From Gracilimonas sediminicola (GTDB lineage: Bacteria > Bacteroidota > Rhodothermia > Balneolales > Balneolaceae), in contig NZ_JANDBC010000001.1 in NCBI RefSeq assembly GCF_024320785.1, forward strand, positions 955,309 to 1,019,308: 64,000 nt of DNA, written 5' to 3'. This document shows positions 55,276 through 62,716 of this stretch, one piece after another; position 1 is the first letter of the stretch, and each line of letters begins with the position of its first letter. The notes under the pieces were generated by a model. That model ran no database searches. It was not told the origin of the DNA and saw only the letters and a list, made by a program, of their open reading frames with translations. The position numbers and the translations under genes were made by a program.

Positions 55276-55443
55276 GGTTTTAGGTGTTAGGGGCGAGGTG
55301 TTAGGTTTTAGTGGGAACTTGGATCGTAAGCAAAGAATCGTCGCGCATATCCTCCAGTACAAATCTCTTAATTCAAATCTACCCGTATGATGAAAGCTAC
55401 CCCACTAAAACCTAACACCTAAAAACCTTGCCCCTAACACCTC
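55276..55443. repeat. TTAGG-word palindrome, copy 3, with 85-base spacer
   Basis: The inner arms AGGTGTTAGGTTTTAGTGGG (55296-55315) and complement (55401-55420) are perfect over 20 bp. The outer arms AGGTGTTAGGGGC (55282-55294) and complement (55430-55442) are perfect over 13 bp. The loop is 85 bases (55316-55400) and unrelated to the loops of the other two copies. The right arm abuts the stop codon of the next gene on the minus strand. It lies between convergent genes. Confidence 0.75.
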
Positions 55444-56340
55444 CTACACAATGTCAGCGAGGGCTTCTTCCAAATATTCAAAATGAAACTCAAAATCCGC
55501 AACTTGCAGCTTCTTTGGTTGCATGCGGATGCTGTCGGTTACCGGCTTGGCGGCTTCACCCAATACAATATCCAGGGCAAACTTAGGTACCCGGAATATG
55601 GACGGACGATTCATCACATTACCCAGAGTCTCGGCAAACTCATTCATCGTAACCGGGTTAGGTGAACATAAATTATAAGCACCGGTGAACTCTTCATTCA
55701 CTAATGGAAAAGTAAGTGCTTTGCATAGATCCGATCGGTGAATCCAACTCATATATTGCTTACCGCTGCCAATGGGCCCGCCTACCAAAAACTGAAAGGG
55801 CGGGATCATTTTTCCAAGAGCTCCTCCTCCTTTTTCCAGCACAATGCCAATACGCGGGTTAACCACACGAACACCAAACTCGGTTGCCTTTTGAGACTCC
55901 GCCTCCCACGCCTCACATACGTCAGCTAAAAAATCACTTCCATGCGCTTCTTCTTCATCCAGAATATCATCACCACGGTTTCCATAGATTCCTGAAGCCG
56001 AGGCGGATACAAATACATCCGGCTTTTGATCGGCTTCACGCATGGCATCCACCAACTGTTGTGTGGATTGAACCCGGCTATCCATAATTCTCGTCTTCAC
56101 TTCATCGGTCCAGCGTTGACCGAATAGGTTTTCTCCCGCCAGGTTTATCACCCCATCTATTTCATTCATCTCGGTGGCAAGATCATCATCCCACCCAATA
56201 AACCGCTGGTTTTTGGCCGCTTCGTCTTCATATTTTTTGGGGCTGCGACTCACAATTACCAGGTTATGACCTTGTTTGAGAAGCATAGTTCTCAATTCTT
56301 CGCCAATAAAACCTGTTCCGCCCGTAATAAGAATATTCAT
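55444..56340 (-). CDS. TIGR01777-family NAD-dependent epimerase-like protein
   Basis: A 298-residue short-chain-dehydrogenase-like protein of the SulA/YfcH type. The start at 56340 gives ILITGGTGFIGEELRTML as the NAD loop; an in-frame start at 56373 would add eleven residues with no match to the family. Other landmarks are GVINLAGENLFGQRW (about 73-87), VSASASGIYGNRGD and GAYNLCSPNPVTMNEFA. Family members are of unknown function, possibly cell division- or sugar-related. It is the last gene of the minus-strand run from 64000, with a 51-base gap after the epimerase. Confidence 0.85.
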   Translation of the reverse strand: MNILITGGTGFIGEELRTMLLKQGHNLVIVSRSPKKYEDEAAKNQRFIGWDDDLATEMNEIDGVINLAGENLFGQRWTDEVKTRIMDSRVQSTQQLVDAMREADQKPDVFVSASASGIYGNRGDDILDEEEAHGSDFLADVCEAWEAESQKATEFGVRVVNPRIGIVLEKGGGALGKMIPPFQFLVGGPIGSGKQYMSWIHRSDLCKALTFPLVNEEFTGAYNLCSPNPVTMNEFAETLGNVMNRPSIFRVPKFALDIVLGEAAKPVTDSIRMQPKKLQVADFEFHFEYLEEALADIV

Positions 56341-56391
56341 AATCTTGGTTTCTTTGTTTTCATACCAAACCACATCCAGCTACAAAAACAT

Positions 56392-57423
56392 TCACTTACT
56401 AACCCCGAAACCCGGTTTCTCCGATAATTCAATTTCTCCTGATTCCAGCACTGTTAAACCACTAAACGGATCATTCCCAATCAAAAGGTGGCCGTCCAGG
56501 TCGGCGTAGTCTGCTTCAAGGGCCAATAGTGTTCCTGCAGCGTTCGCCAAAGAGCTTTCGATCATGCACCCTATCATGACTTCCATGCCCAAAGAACGGG
56601 CTTCTTTCAGAACCTGTCTCGCTTTAACCAAGCTTCCTATTTTCATCAGTTTGATGTTAATCACATGGAAAGCTTCTTCTATTTCCCGGAGGTCTTCATT
56701 TCCCCGAAAGCTTTCATCAGCAGCCAGTGGCAATGGTGACCATTGCTTCAATTTTTTCATGAGCTCAAACTCATCAGCAGGCATGGGTTGTTCAATCAAT
56801 TCTACATTTTGGGTGGCTAAAAACTCGATCTCTCTTTTGGCTTGATCAAGGGTAACCCAGCCTTCATTGGCATCCACCCGAAGGGGTTTGTCTGTGACTT
56901 CTCTGATAGCCTGAATAATCTCCCTGTCCCTGTCCGTTCCCAGCTTGATCTTGTAAACCGGATACTGACCGGCTTCCTGAATTTTCTTCTGCATTCTTTC
57001 AGGCGTATCCAAGCCGATGGTATAAGAGGTTACGGGACCTGTCGGAGAATCTATCCTCCACAACCTCCACAACGGTTGATCCTGAGATTTTGCCCACCAA
57101 TCCAGCCATGCCATTTCGATTGCGCATTTTGCTGACTGAATGGAGGATAGATTCAGGCCTTCCAGCTTTTCAGTTATTTCTTCAGCATGTTCAATTTCAT
57201 CAAAAAAGTCACCGGGTAGCGAATCAAAGTACTCTTCTACTTTTTCCGGAGTCTCATTGTATCGCGTATTTGGACCAGCCTCTCCATAACCGGTAAATCC
57301 ATCTTTGGTTAAAGACAGAAATACATTGGGTACCTGAGATTTTGATCCTCTTGAGATGGTAAAAACTTCTTTTAGCTTGAGCGGGAATACTTCCCAATCG
57401 ACCTTAAAATGAGACATATCCAA
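56392..57423 (-). CDS. L-Ala-D/L-Glu-type dipeptide epimerase (enolase superfamily)
   Basis: Muconate-lactonizing subgroup enzyme that epimerises dipeptides such as L-Ala-D-Glu during cell-wall recycling. The 343-residue protein has the KxK motif Lys158-x-Lys160 (YKIKLG), metal ligands Asp184 (RVDANEGW), Glu211 (ELIEQPMPADE) and Asp236 (LAADESF), and the second-side Lys258 (NIKLMKIG). All catalytic residues are present. The start may be at 57423 or 57417; either way it overlaps the end of cdsA by 14-20 bases. The exact dipeptide is not readable. Confidence 0.88.
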   Translation of the reverse strand: MDMSHFKVDWEVFPLKLKEVFTISRGSKSQVPNVFLSLTKDGFTGYGEAGPNTRYNETPEKVEEYFDSLPGDFFDEIEHAEEITEKLEGLNLSSIQSAKCAIEMAWLDWWAKSQDQPLWRLWRIDSPTGPVTSYTIGLDTPERMQKKIQEAGQYPVYKIKLGTDRDREIIQAIREVTDKPLRVDANEGWVTLDQAKREIEFLATQNVELIEQPMPADEFELMKKLKQWSPLPLAADESFRGNEDLREIEEAFHVINIKLMKIGSLVKARQVLKEARSLGMEVMIGCMIESSLANAAGTLLALEADYADLDGHLLIGNDPFSGLTVLESGEIELSEKPGFGVSK

Positions 57424-58225
57424 ATTTCTGAATGAGCTGTAAATAAATATAAACGGCGGGTGCTACCAGTAGCAGTGCATCAAAACGATCGAAGAAACCT
57501 CCGTGCCCCGGAAGTAAATCAGAAGAATCTTTTACACCGGCTTTTCTTTTGATTTTGCTTTCAATTAAATCCCCGACGGGACCAAAGGTGCCCACCAACA
57601 AAATTAACGGAAGAGTCAGAGTCATCGTTACACTCGTTTCAAATGGGATGGCATATAAGGCAATGGCCAGCCCCACAAAGCACCCAAAATAACCTGATAT
57701 AAAACCTTCCCAGGTTTTATTGGGACTGATGGAAGGAGCCAGTTTCCGTTTCCCGAATGAACGTCCACCGAAGTAGGCAAACACATCCCCGCCCCACACC
57801 ATAAGTACGGCTGCCAGGGTTAGAAGAAATCCGGTTTCGTTAGTGCCAAGATCCCGAATCAGCATCAGGCAAAGCAGGCCAACGGGAGCATACAATCCCG
57901 CAAAAAAGGAAGTGCTCAATTTAGTGATACTCTCTTCGGAGACATCAAAAGTTTGAATGGCAATGAAGAGAAGTAGAATGCCCAGTCCAATTTCAAAAGC
58001 ATAAGGAAGTACCGGGAACAGCATAATCCACAAACCTATGGTGTAGGGAAAGTATTGATCGGTGGGATTGCCCGCACTACTCATCAACCGCATCACTTCC
58101 TGCTGAATAAAAAATCCTATAAAAATGATGAAGCCTTTGAAGTACCAGCCTCCCATCCATGTTAAGGAAATGAATAAAATTGCTGCAGGTACCGCAAAAA
58201 GAATGCGTTTTACAAGTTCACTCAA
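57404..58225 (-). CDS. cdsA: Phosphatidate cytidylyltransferase
   Basis: Makes CDP-diacylglycerol from phosphatidate and CTP in the inner membrane. The 273-residue protein has seven or eight membrane segments and the CdsA signature near the C-terminus: SPNKTWEGFISGYFG then GPVGDLIESKIKRKAGVKDS and LLPGHGGFFDRFDALL. It starts 12 bases after the DUF2007 gene and overlaps the epimerase. It fits with accA in a phospholipid-linked operon. Confidence 0.93.
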   Translation of the reverse strand: MSELVKRILFAVPAAILFISLTWMGGWYFKGFIIFIGFFIQQEVMRLMSSAGNPTDQYFPYTIGLWIMLFPVLPYAFEIGLGILLLFIAIQTFDVSEESITKLSTSFFAGLYAPVGLLCLMLIRDLGTNETGFLLTLAAVLMVWGGDVFAYFGGRSFGKRKLAPSISPNKTWEGFISGYFGCFVGLAIALYAIPFETSVTMTLTLPLILLVGTFGPVGDLIESKIKRKAGVKDSSDLLPGHGGFFDRFDALLLVAPAVYIYLQLIQKFGYVSF

Positions 58226-58237
58226 GTCAGGCTCCGG

Positions 58238-58519
58238 TTATTCGGTGTCAGGATTGAAATCGGGATTTTCTTCTTCAAGATCTTCCAGTGCCTTACGGGC
58301 TTTTTTTTCAAACTCTTTGGGCACGTATAAATAGACCATCGCCATCTCACTTACATTCAGGCTGTAGGCTGAATCACGCTTGGATAAGATATTGGAAGGA
58401 ATCTTCAGATTAGACAGGTAGTTCTTAGCCATTTCGATTTCGAGGTCTGTGCTGCCTTCAAGCACACATACCCAATTATCGATATCGTTTGGCTTGGGGG
58501 ATTTGGAGAAAAAACTCAT
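58238..58519 (-). CDS. DUF2007-type small protein
   Basis: A 93-residue cytosolic protein. WVCVLEGSTDLEIEMAKNYL (16-35), then LKIPSNILSKRDSAYSLN and MVYLYVPKEFEKKARKALED (60-79) fit the DUF2007 (putative signal-transducing) family, a small beta-alpha fold with a final helix. The function is unknown. Its ATG overlaps the CPBP stop (ATGA), and it directly precedes cdsA. Confidence 0.78.
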   Translation of the reverse strand: MSFFSKSPKPNDIDNWVCVLEGSTDLEIEMAKNYLSNLKIPSNILSKRDSAYSLNVSEMAMVYLYVPKEFEKKARKALEDLEEENPDFNPDTE

Positions 58520-59472
58520 GCTTCCTGCTCTTTTGGTTTCAACGTGTACAGGTAATAAAGCAAACCTGTGGTTAAAACGACACTGCCAATTACCAAAAGA
58601 ACAGGGATGTCCATTTCAGGGGTAATTTTCTCATCCAGCATTTCCGGGTAAAAGCTGCTGGCTACTACTTGTCCGCCGTTATTTACGAAGTGAGCAACCA
58701 TAGCCGGAATCAGACTATCAGAGATGTAGGTAACATAGGCCAGGAAAACACCTAAAGTGGCCAGCGGTAAAAAGTTTGAAATTTGAAGGTGATAGGCTCC
58801 GAAGATAGCCCCTGATATTAAGATAGCAGCCGTTATGCCCCAGCTTTTTTCAAAAGCCCGCTGCACATATCCACGGTACATAATCTCTTCGCACACCGCC
58901 GGTACCAACCCAATATGAAATACTCCCAAAAGCAGGGCATTATCTGATTTCAGAAAGTTTGAAATCATTTCGGCCATGGTCTCCTGCATTTGAGCCATAG
59001 CTTCCGGAACCGGTAGAAAGGAATTCAGCCACCCTAAAAACAAAATAGTGGGCTGAGCAACAACAAAAAGAACGGCAGCCAAAGCGGTTACCTGCCACAC
59101 ATTCCCGGAAAGCTTCATTCTGAGAAATTCTTTCCGGTCTCCCTTTACTGCGTGAAGTTTGACAACCAGCAGTGTAGCAAGGGCCATGATGAGAATTTGA
59201 CCCGAGGAGTTTGCCAGAAAAAGGATGTCAAAGTTGGTGGAAAGCTCGTCCAGCATGGTTTGCACATCCAGGCTTTCAGCGGTAGCTAAAATTCCTACGA
59301 ACCCAACAATTCCTCCAACAATGTTAAACGCGATTAGTGCTACAAAAACCCAGGCAATAGCCATTCCCCAGTGGGCAAAACCGTTACGTTCTACCCACGG
59401 GGCCGGCTTATGGTTTTCATATACTTGCTGGTATTCACTGTGCGAAGATGCCGTCTCTTTTTCCTGATTCAT
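58516..59472 (-). CDS. CPBP-family intramembrane metalloprotease
   Basis: A 318-residue membrane protein of the CAAX-protease/bacteriocin-processing (Abi) family. Glu195-Glu196 and Arg200 (CEEIMYRGYVQ), His228 (FGAYH) and His261 (VAHFVNNGG) give the EExxxR...FxxxH...HxxxN motif set, so the active site is intact. About eight hydrophobic segments. The substrate is unknown; in bacteria such proteins process peptides or modulate envelope proteins. It lies between DUF4199 and DUF2007. Confidence 0.9.
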   Translation of the reverse strand: MNQEKETASSHSEYQQVYENHKPAPWVERNGFAHWGMAIAWVFVALIAFNIVGGIVGFVGILATAESLDVQTMLDELSTNFDILFLANSSGQILIMALATLLVVKLHAVKGDRKEFLRMKLSGNVWQVTALAAVLFVVAQPTILFLGWLNSFLPVPEAMAQMQETMAEMISNFLKSDNALLLGVFHIGLVPAVCEEIMYRGYVQRAFEKSWGITAAILISGAIFGAYHLQISNFLPLATLGVFLAYVTYISDSLIPAMVAHFVNNGGQVVASSFYPEMLDEKITPEMDIPVLLVIGSVVLTTGLLYYLYTLKPKEQEA

Positions 59473-59481
59473 TAACTTCTT

Positions 59482-60039
59482 TTACTCTTCTGATGCGAAA
59501 ATTTTAGCGCCGATTAAGCCCGAGATTACGTTCAAAAGTCCAAGACCGATAAAAGTAAATAAAGCCTGAAGACCTATATTTTTAGCAGAATTAGGATTCT
59601 CCATCCCGGAAATAGCTTGCTCTTTTGCCTCTGCCGGCATTTGCATAGCTTCGATATTCTGAATGTTCCAGTCTACAAGAGCTTGCTGAAAACTTGGATC
59701 AATAATATTCCAGATTTGTCCTAAAATAACAGAAACAACGGTAGCACCCAGACCAACGAAAAGTCCAATTAATGCACCTTTGCCGATTTTATAGGTAACG
59801 TCATACTCTTTAGCGTAGTGCCAGTTTGCAAGCACTCCACCAATGGCACCGACCAAACATCCGATGGTTCCAAGAAGTTGAGCTGAACTAAAAAATGATC
59901 CTGATGGCTCAGAACCTAAAGTCATATACCCGCCGATAATTGCAAAGGCTGTAACGATAATCCCTACCACCAGTGAGGCTATTATTACTGAATTCCAATA
60001 ACTTGGGTTTTCTTGTATCTGTTCGTTTTCCATATCCAT
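59482..60039 (-). CDS. DUF4199 membrane protein
   Basis: A 185-residue protein with about four hydrophobic segments (near 17-40, 50-68, 88-110 and 160-182) and the DUF4199-like pattern NPSYWNSVIIASLVVGII, VTYKIGKGALIGLFVGLG and the acidic helix QNIEAMQMPAEAKEQAISGM. DUF4199 is widespread in Bacteroidota with no known function. It starts two bases after the DUF2085 stop. Confidence 0.75.
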   Translation of the reverse strand: MDMENEQIQENPSYWNSVIIASLVVGIIVTAFAIIGGYMTLGSEPSGSFFSSAQLLGTIGCLVGAIGGVLANWHYAKEYDVTYKIGKGALIGLFVGLGATVVSVILGQIWNIIDPSFQQALVDWNIQNIEAMQMPAEAKEQAISGMENPNSAKNIGLQALFTFIGLGLLNVISGLIGAKIFASEE

Positions 60040-60041
60040 TG

Positions 60042-60512
60042 TTACTCCGAATTATTAATTGTGAAAAATTCATGTACCAAGATAAATGCGAGCGGTAATC
60101 CAAATAAGGCACCCATAATAAATCTTGAGGTAAGGGTATTCGTCCAAAGGCCGAAATAGTTTCCCGAAACATCAACTAAATTTAACAGAATAGCAGCAAT
60201 TAACCAGCCCTTTTCTATGTTTTGTCCCCGCTTTTTTAACAGGGCATACACAGGCAGTAAAATCCAGCCGGCAAACAATGCCCCATAGATACCAAAACAT
60301 CTTGCACAAACAGCCATTTGAACACCGGAAAGAGTATATGAGCGGGCAGGATCCTGATGGCATAGCACATCAAATATGGCAAATTGCCAGCTGTTTATAG
60401 CTGTGGGTGAAGATGAAAACAGACCGGGGCCCAAGGCTGCAATAACCAGAAACACCAGTGCCGGCAACAAACTCCAGTACAATAGCTTGTTATGTGCCTG
60501 CAGGCTCCACAC
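60042..60512 (-). CDS. DUF2085 membrane protein
   Basis: A 156-residue protein with about four membrane segments. The Cys-rich signature is CHQ (51-53) and AVCARCFGIYGALFAG (67-82), which defines DUF2085; Cys51, Cys69 and Cys72 with His52 could bind a metal. The function is unknown. It begins three bases after the thioesterase stop. Confidence 0.8.
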   Translation of the reverse strand: MWSLQAHNKLLYWSLLPALVFLVIAALGPGLFSSSPTAINSWQFAIFDVLCHQDPARSYTLSGVQMAVCARCFGIYGALFAGWILLPVYALLKKRGQNIEKGWLIAAILLNLVDVSGNYFGLWTNTLTSRFIMGALFGLPLAFILVHEFFTINNSE

Positions 60513-60515
60513 ATT

Positions 60516-60953
60516 TTACCCGTTTAGCTGTCCTTGGATACCCTGTAGAAAAGATTCGGGTGCGCGCAATGGCTTTCGGGATTCACGATCCATAAAACAA
60601 AGGCTGACTTCACCAAACACATGCACCTTATCGGATGCTGAAGTTCTTACTTCATAAAAGGTTTGAAGCCGAACGGTAGGCATATCATATACCATCACTT
60701 TAATACGCATTTCCTCGTCATAGGTGATGGGCATTTTATATTCCAGCTCGGCATGAATCACCGGGAGCATCACACCGGAGTCTTCCATTTCCCGATAAGA
60801 AAGCCCGTAAGAGCGAATCATCTCTGTACGGGCTACCTCAAAATATTCCAGGTATCGGCCATAATACGCGTATCCCATCCTATCGGTCTCACCATACCGG
60901 CTTCGGAGTCGGTGCGTATATTCAATGATGGGCTGCTTGTCCGGGAATTCCAC
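60516..60953 (-). CDS. Hotdog-fold acyl-CoA thioesterase (YbgC/FadM-like)
   Basis: A 145-residue hotdog protein. The catalytic region RSRYGETDRMGYAYYGRYLE (18-37) carries the Asp and aromatic residues of the 4HBT/YbgC group, followed by FEVARTEMIRSYGLSYREME and a strand LEYKMPITYDEEMRI. The usual His of the FadM-type VVYHANYL motif is replaced by Tyr (YAYYGRYL), so activity may differ. It lies five bases after accA. Confidence 0.85.
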   Translation of the reverse strand: MEFPDKQPIIEYTHRLRSRYGETDRMGYAYYGRYLEYFEVARTEMIRSYGLSYREMEDSGVMLPVIHAELEYKMPITYDEEMRIKVMVYDMPTVRLQTFYEVRTSASDKVHVFGEVSLCFMDRESRKPLRAPESFLQGIQGQLNG

Positions 60954-60958
60954 AATCG

Positions 60959-61915
60959 TTACTTAACTACCTTCCACTCACCCATGGCAGCGTACTTGTC
61001 GATGCGTTGTTCGATGAGTTTCTCAGGTTTAAGTTTTTTGAGACGCTTGAGGCTCTGCAGAATTTGTTTTTTGAGAGCGGCAGCGGCTTCATCATGATCA
61101 CGGTGAGCTCCTCCCATAGGTTCGGGTATCACACCGTCAATCACATCAAGTTCTTCAAGGTCAACGGCTGTCAGTTTTAAAACTGCTGCAGCCTGCTCTT
61201 TGTAGTCCCAGGTTTTCCATAAAATGGAAGAACAGGATTCCGGAGAAATAACCGAATACCAGGTATTCTCCATCATATAAACTTCATTCCCCATGCCTAT
61301 ACCAATCGCTCCGCCACTTGCTCCTTCACCAATTACAATGGTCACGAAAGGCACTTTCAGCATCGCCATCATTTTCAGGTTTTTAGCGATGGCTTCAGCC
61401 TGACCGCGTTCTTCCGCTTCCAGGCCTGGGAAGGCTCCGGGTGTATCCAACAGCGTGATGATGGGAATATCAAACTTTTCGGCAAGCTTCATCAACCGGT
61501 GGGCTTTTCGATATCCCTCCGGATTGGCCATTCCAAAATTGCGGTATTTACGGCTGTTGGTATCCCGACCTTTTTGGTGGCCGATAATCATAACCGACTG
61601 CCCGTCAATAGTAGCAAGTCCGCCCACAATAGCTTTATCATCAGCGTGATAGCGGTCTCCGTGAAGCTCTACGAAATTCTCCGTGATTTTGTAGATGTAA
61701 TCCAATGTGTAAGGCCGATCAGGGTGGCGGGCCAGCTGTACTCTTTGCCAGCGGGTGAGATTACTAAAGATAGATTCTCTGAGCTTATCAACCCTTTTTT
61801 TCAGGCTTTGAATCTCTTTATCCAATACGCCATCGCTTACATTTGAAAGTTCTTTGAGTTCTTCAATTTTACCTTCGAGTTCGGCAATGGGTTGTTCAAA
61901 ATCTAAATACTGCAT
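60959..61915 (-). CDS. accA: Acetyl-CoA carboxylase carboxyltransferase subunit alpha
   Basis: Carboxyltransferase alpha subunit of acetyl-CoA carboxylase, the first committed step of fatty-acid synthesis. The 318-residue protein starts [20 protein letters not shown] and has [18 protein letters not shown] (about 61-78), [20 protein letters not shown] (about 113-132), [20 protein letters not shown] and [20 protein letters not shown]. accD is not nearby. It is followed five bases later by the thioesterase. Confidence 0.96.
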   Translation of the reverse strand: MQYLDFEQPIAELEGKIEELKELSNVSDGVLDKEIQSLKKRVDKLRESIFSNLTRWQRVQLARHPDRPYTLDYIYKITENFVELHGDRYHADDKAIVGGLATIDGQSVMIIGHQKGRDTNSRKYRNFGMANPEGYRKAHRLMKLAEKFDIPIITLLDTPGAFPGLEAEERGQAEAIAKNLKMMAMLKVPFVTIVIGEGASGGAIGIGMGNEVYMMENTWYSVISPESCSSILWKTWDYKEQAAAVLKLTAVDLEELDVIDGVIPEPMGGAHRDHDEAAAALKKQILQSLKRLKKLKPEKLIEQRIDKYAAMGEWKVVK

Positions 61916-61956
61916 ATCTGATTTTTAATTTTTTATCAGCAATAATATAAGGAATC

Positions 61957-61971
61957 CTCACCTGAGGTGAG
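61957..61971. terminator. Small hairpin after the glycosyltransferase
   Basis: CTCACC (61957-61962) and GGTGAG (61966-61971) form a 6-bp stem with a three-base loop, between the DPM1-like stop and the accA start. No T run follows it on the minus strand, so termination is doubtful. Confidence 0.3.
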
Positions 61972-61986
61972 AGTTTCAATTAGGAG

Positions 61987-62715
61987 TTACAGAGCACCAA
62001 AAATACTGCGGAATTTAAGCGCCCAAACCCGCCAGATGGCCTCTCTTACAATGGCCTTCGACATTTTTGAGACCCCTTCTTCCCGCTCCCGGAATACAAT
62101 CGAAACTTCTTTCAGTTTAAAACCGGCTTTCCAGGCTCTGAAGTGTAGCTCTATCTGAAAAGCATATCCGTTCGATTTTATCCGCTCAATGGAAATGGAT
62201 TCCAGCACCTTGCGGTGAATACATTTAAAACCGGCGGTAGTGTCAAAAATGGGCAGCCCCGTAATGGTGCGGGCATAAATGTTAGCACAGTAAGATAAAA
62301 TCAAACGGCTTAGCGGCCAGTTTATAATACTGATTCCGTTTGCATACCGCGAGCCTACGGCCACATCAGCTTTACCCGATTTAACCTCGTTAATCAGCCT
62401 CTCTGCATCATCGGGATCGTGGGAGAAATCGGCATCCATTTCACATACATAATCATAGCCTTTATCCAGGGCGTACTCAAAACCTTTTACGTAAGCCGTG
62501 CCTAACCCCAGTTTGCCGGAACGTTCGATAAGCGCCACACGGCTGGAATATTCTTTCTGGGCCTTCCGTACAAAATCAGCGGTTCCATCCGGTGAACCGT
62601 CATCAATCACAAGAATATCCACTTGGTTCTCAAGATTCATAACGCGCTCAATCAGTCTGGTTATGTTGTGCGCTTCGTTGTATGTGGGGACAATAATTAA
62701 GGTATCTGAAGCCAT
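61987..62715 (-). CDS. Polyprenol-phosphate mannosyltransferase-like glycosyltransferase (DPM1-type GT2)
   Basis: A 242-residue GT2 enzyme. IIVPTYNEAHNITRLIERVM (7-26), VIDDGSPDGTADFVR (37-51), the DxD-region CEMDADFSHDPDDAERLI (about 91-108) and DVAVGSRYANG are those of dolichyl/polyprenyl-phosphate mannose synthase. It lacks a C-terminal membrane domain, as in the single-domain type, and would make polyprenol-phosphate mannose (or another sugar) for surface glycans. It starts one base after the stop of the sugar-phosphate transferase. Confidence 0.92.
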   Translation of the reverse strand: MASDTLIIVPTYNEAHNITRLIERVMNLENQVDILVIDDGSPDGTADFVRKAQKEYSSRVALIERSGKLGLGTAYVKGFEYALDKGYDYVCEMDADFSHDPDDAERLINEVKSGKADVAVGSRYANGISIINWPLSRLILSYCANIYARTITGLPIFDTTAGFKCIHRKVLESISIERIKSNGYAFQIELHFRAWKAGFKLKEVSIVFREREEGVSKMSKAIVREAIWRVWALKFRSIFGAL

Positions 62716-62716
62716 G

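Noticed and set aside
1599-55443. CRISPR array from the recurring words
   Set aside because: Spacing is irregular, copies are inverted pairs rather than regularly spaced direct repeats, and no cas genes are present.
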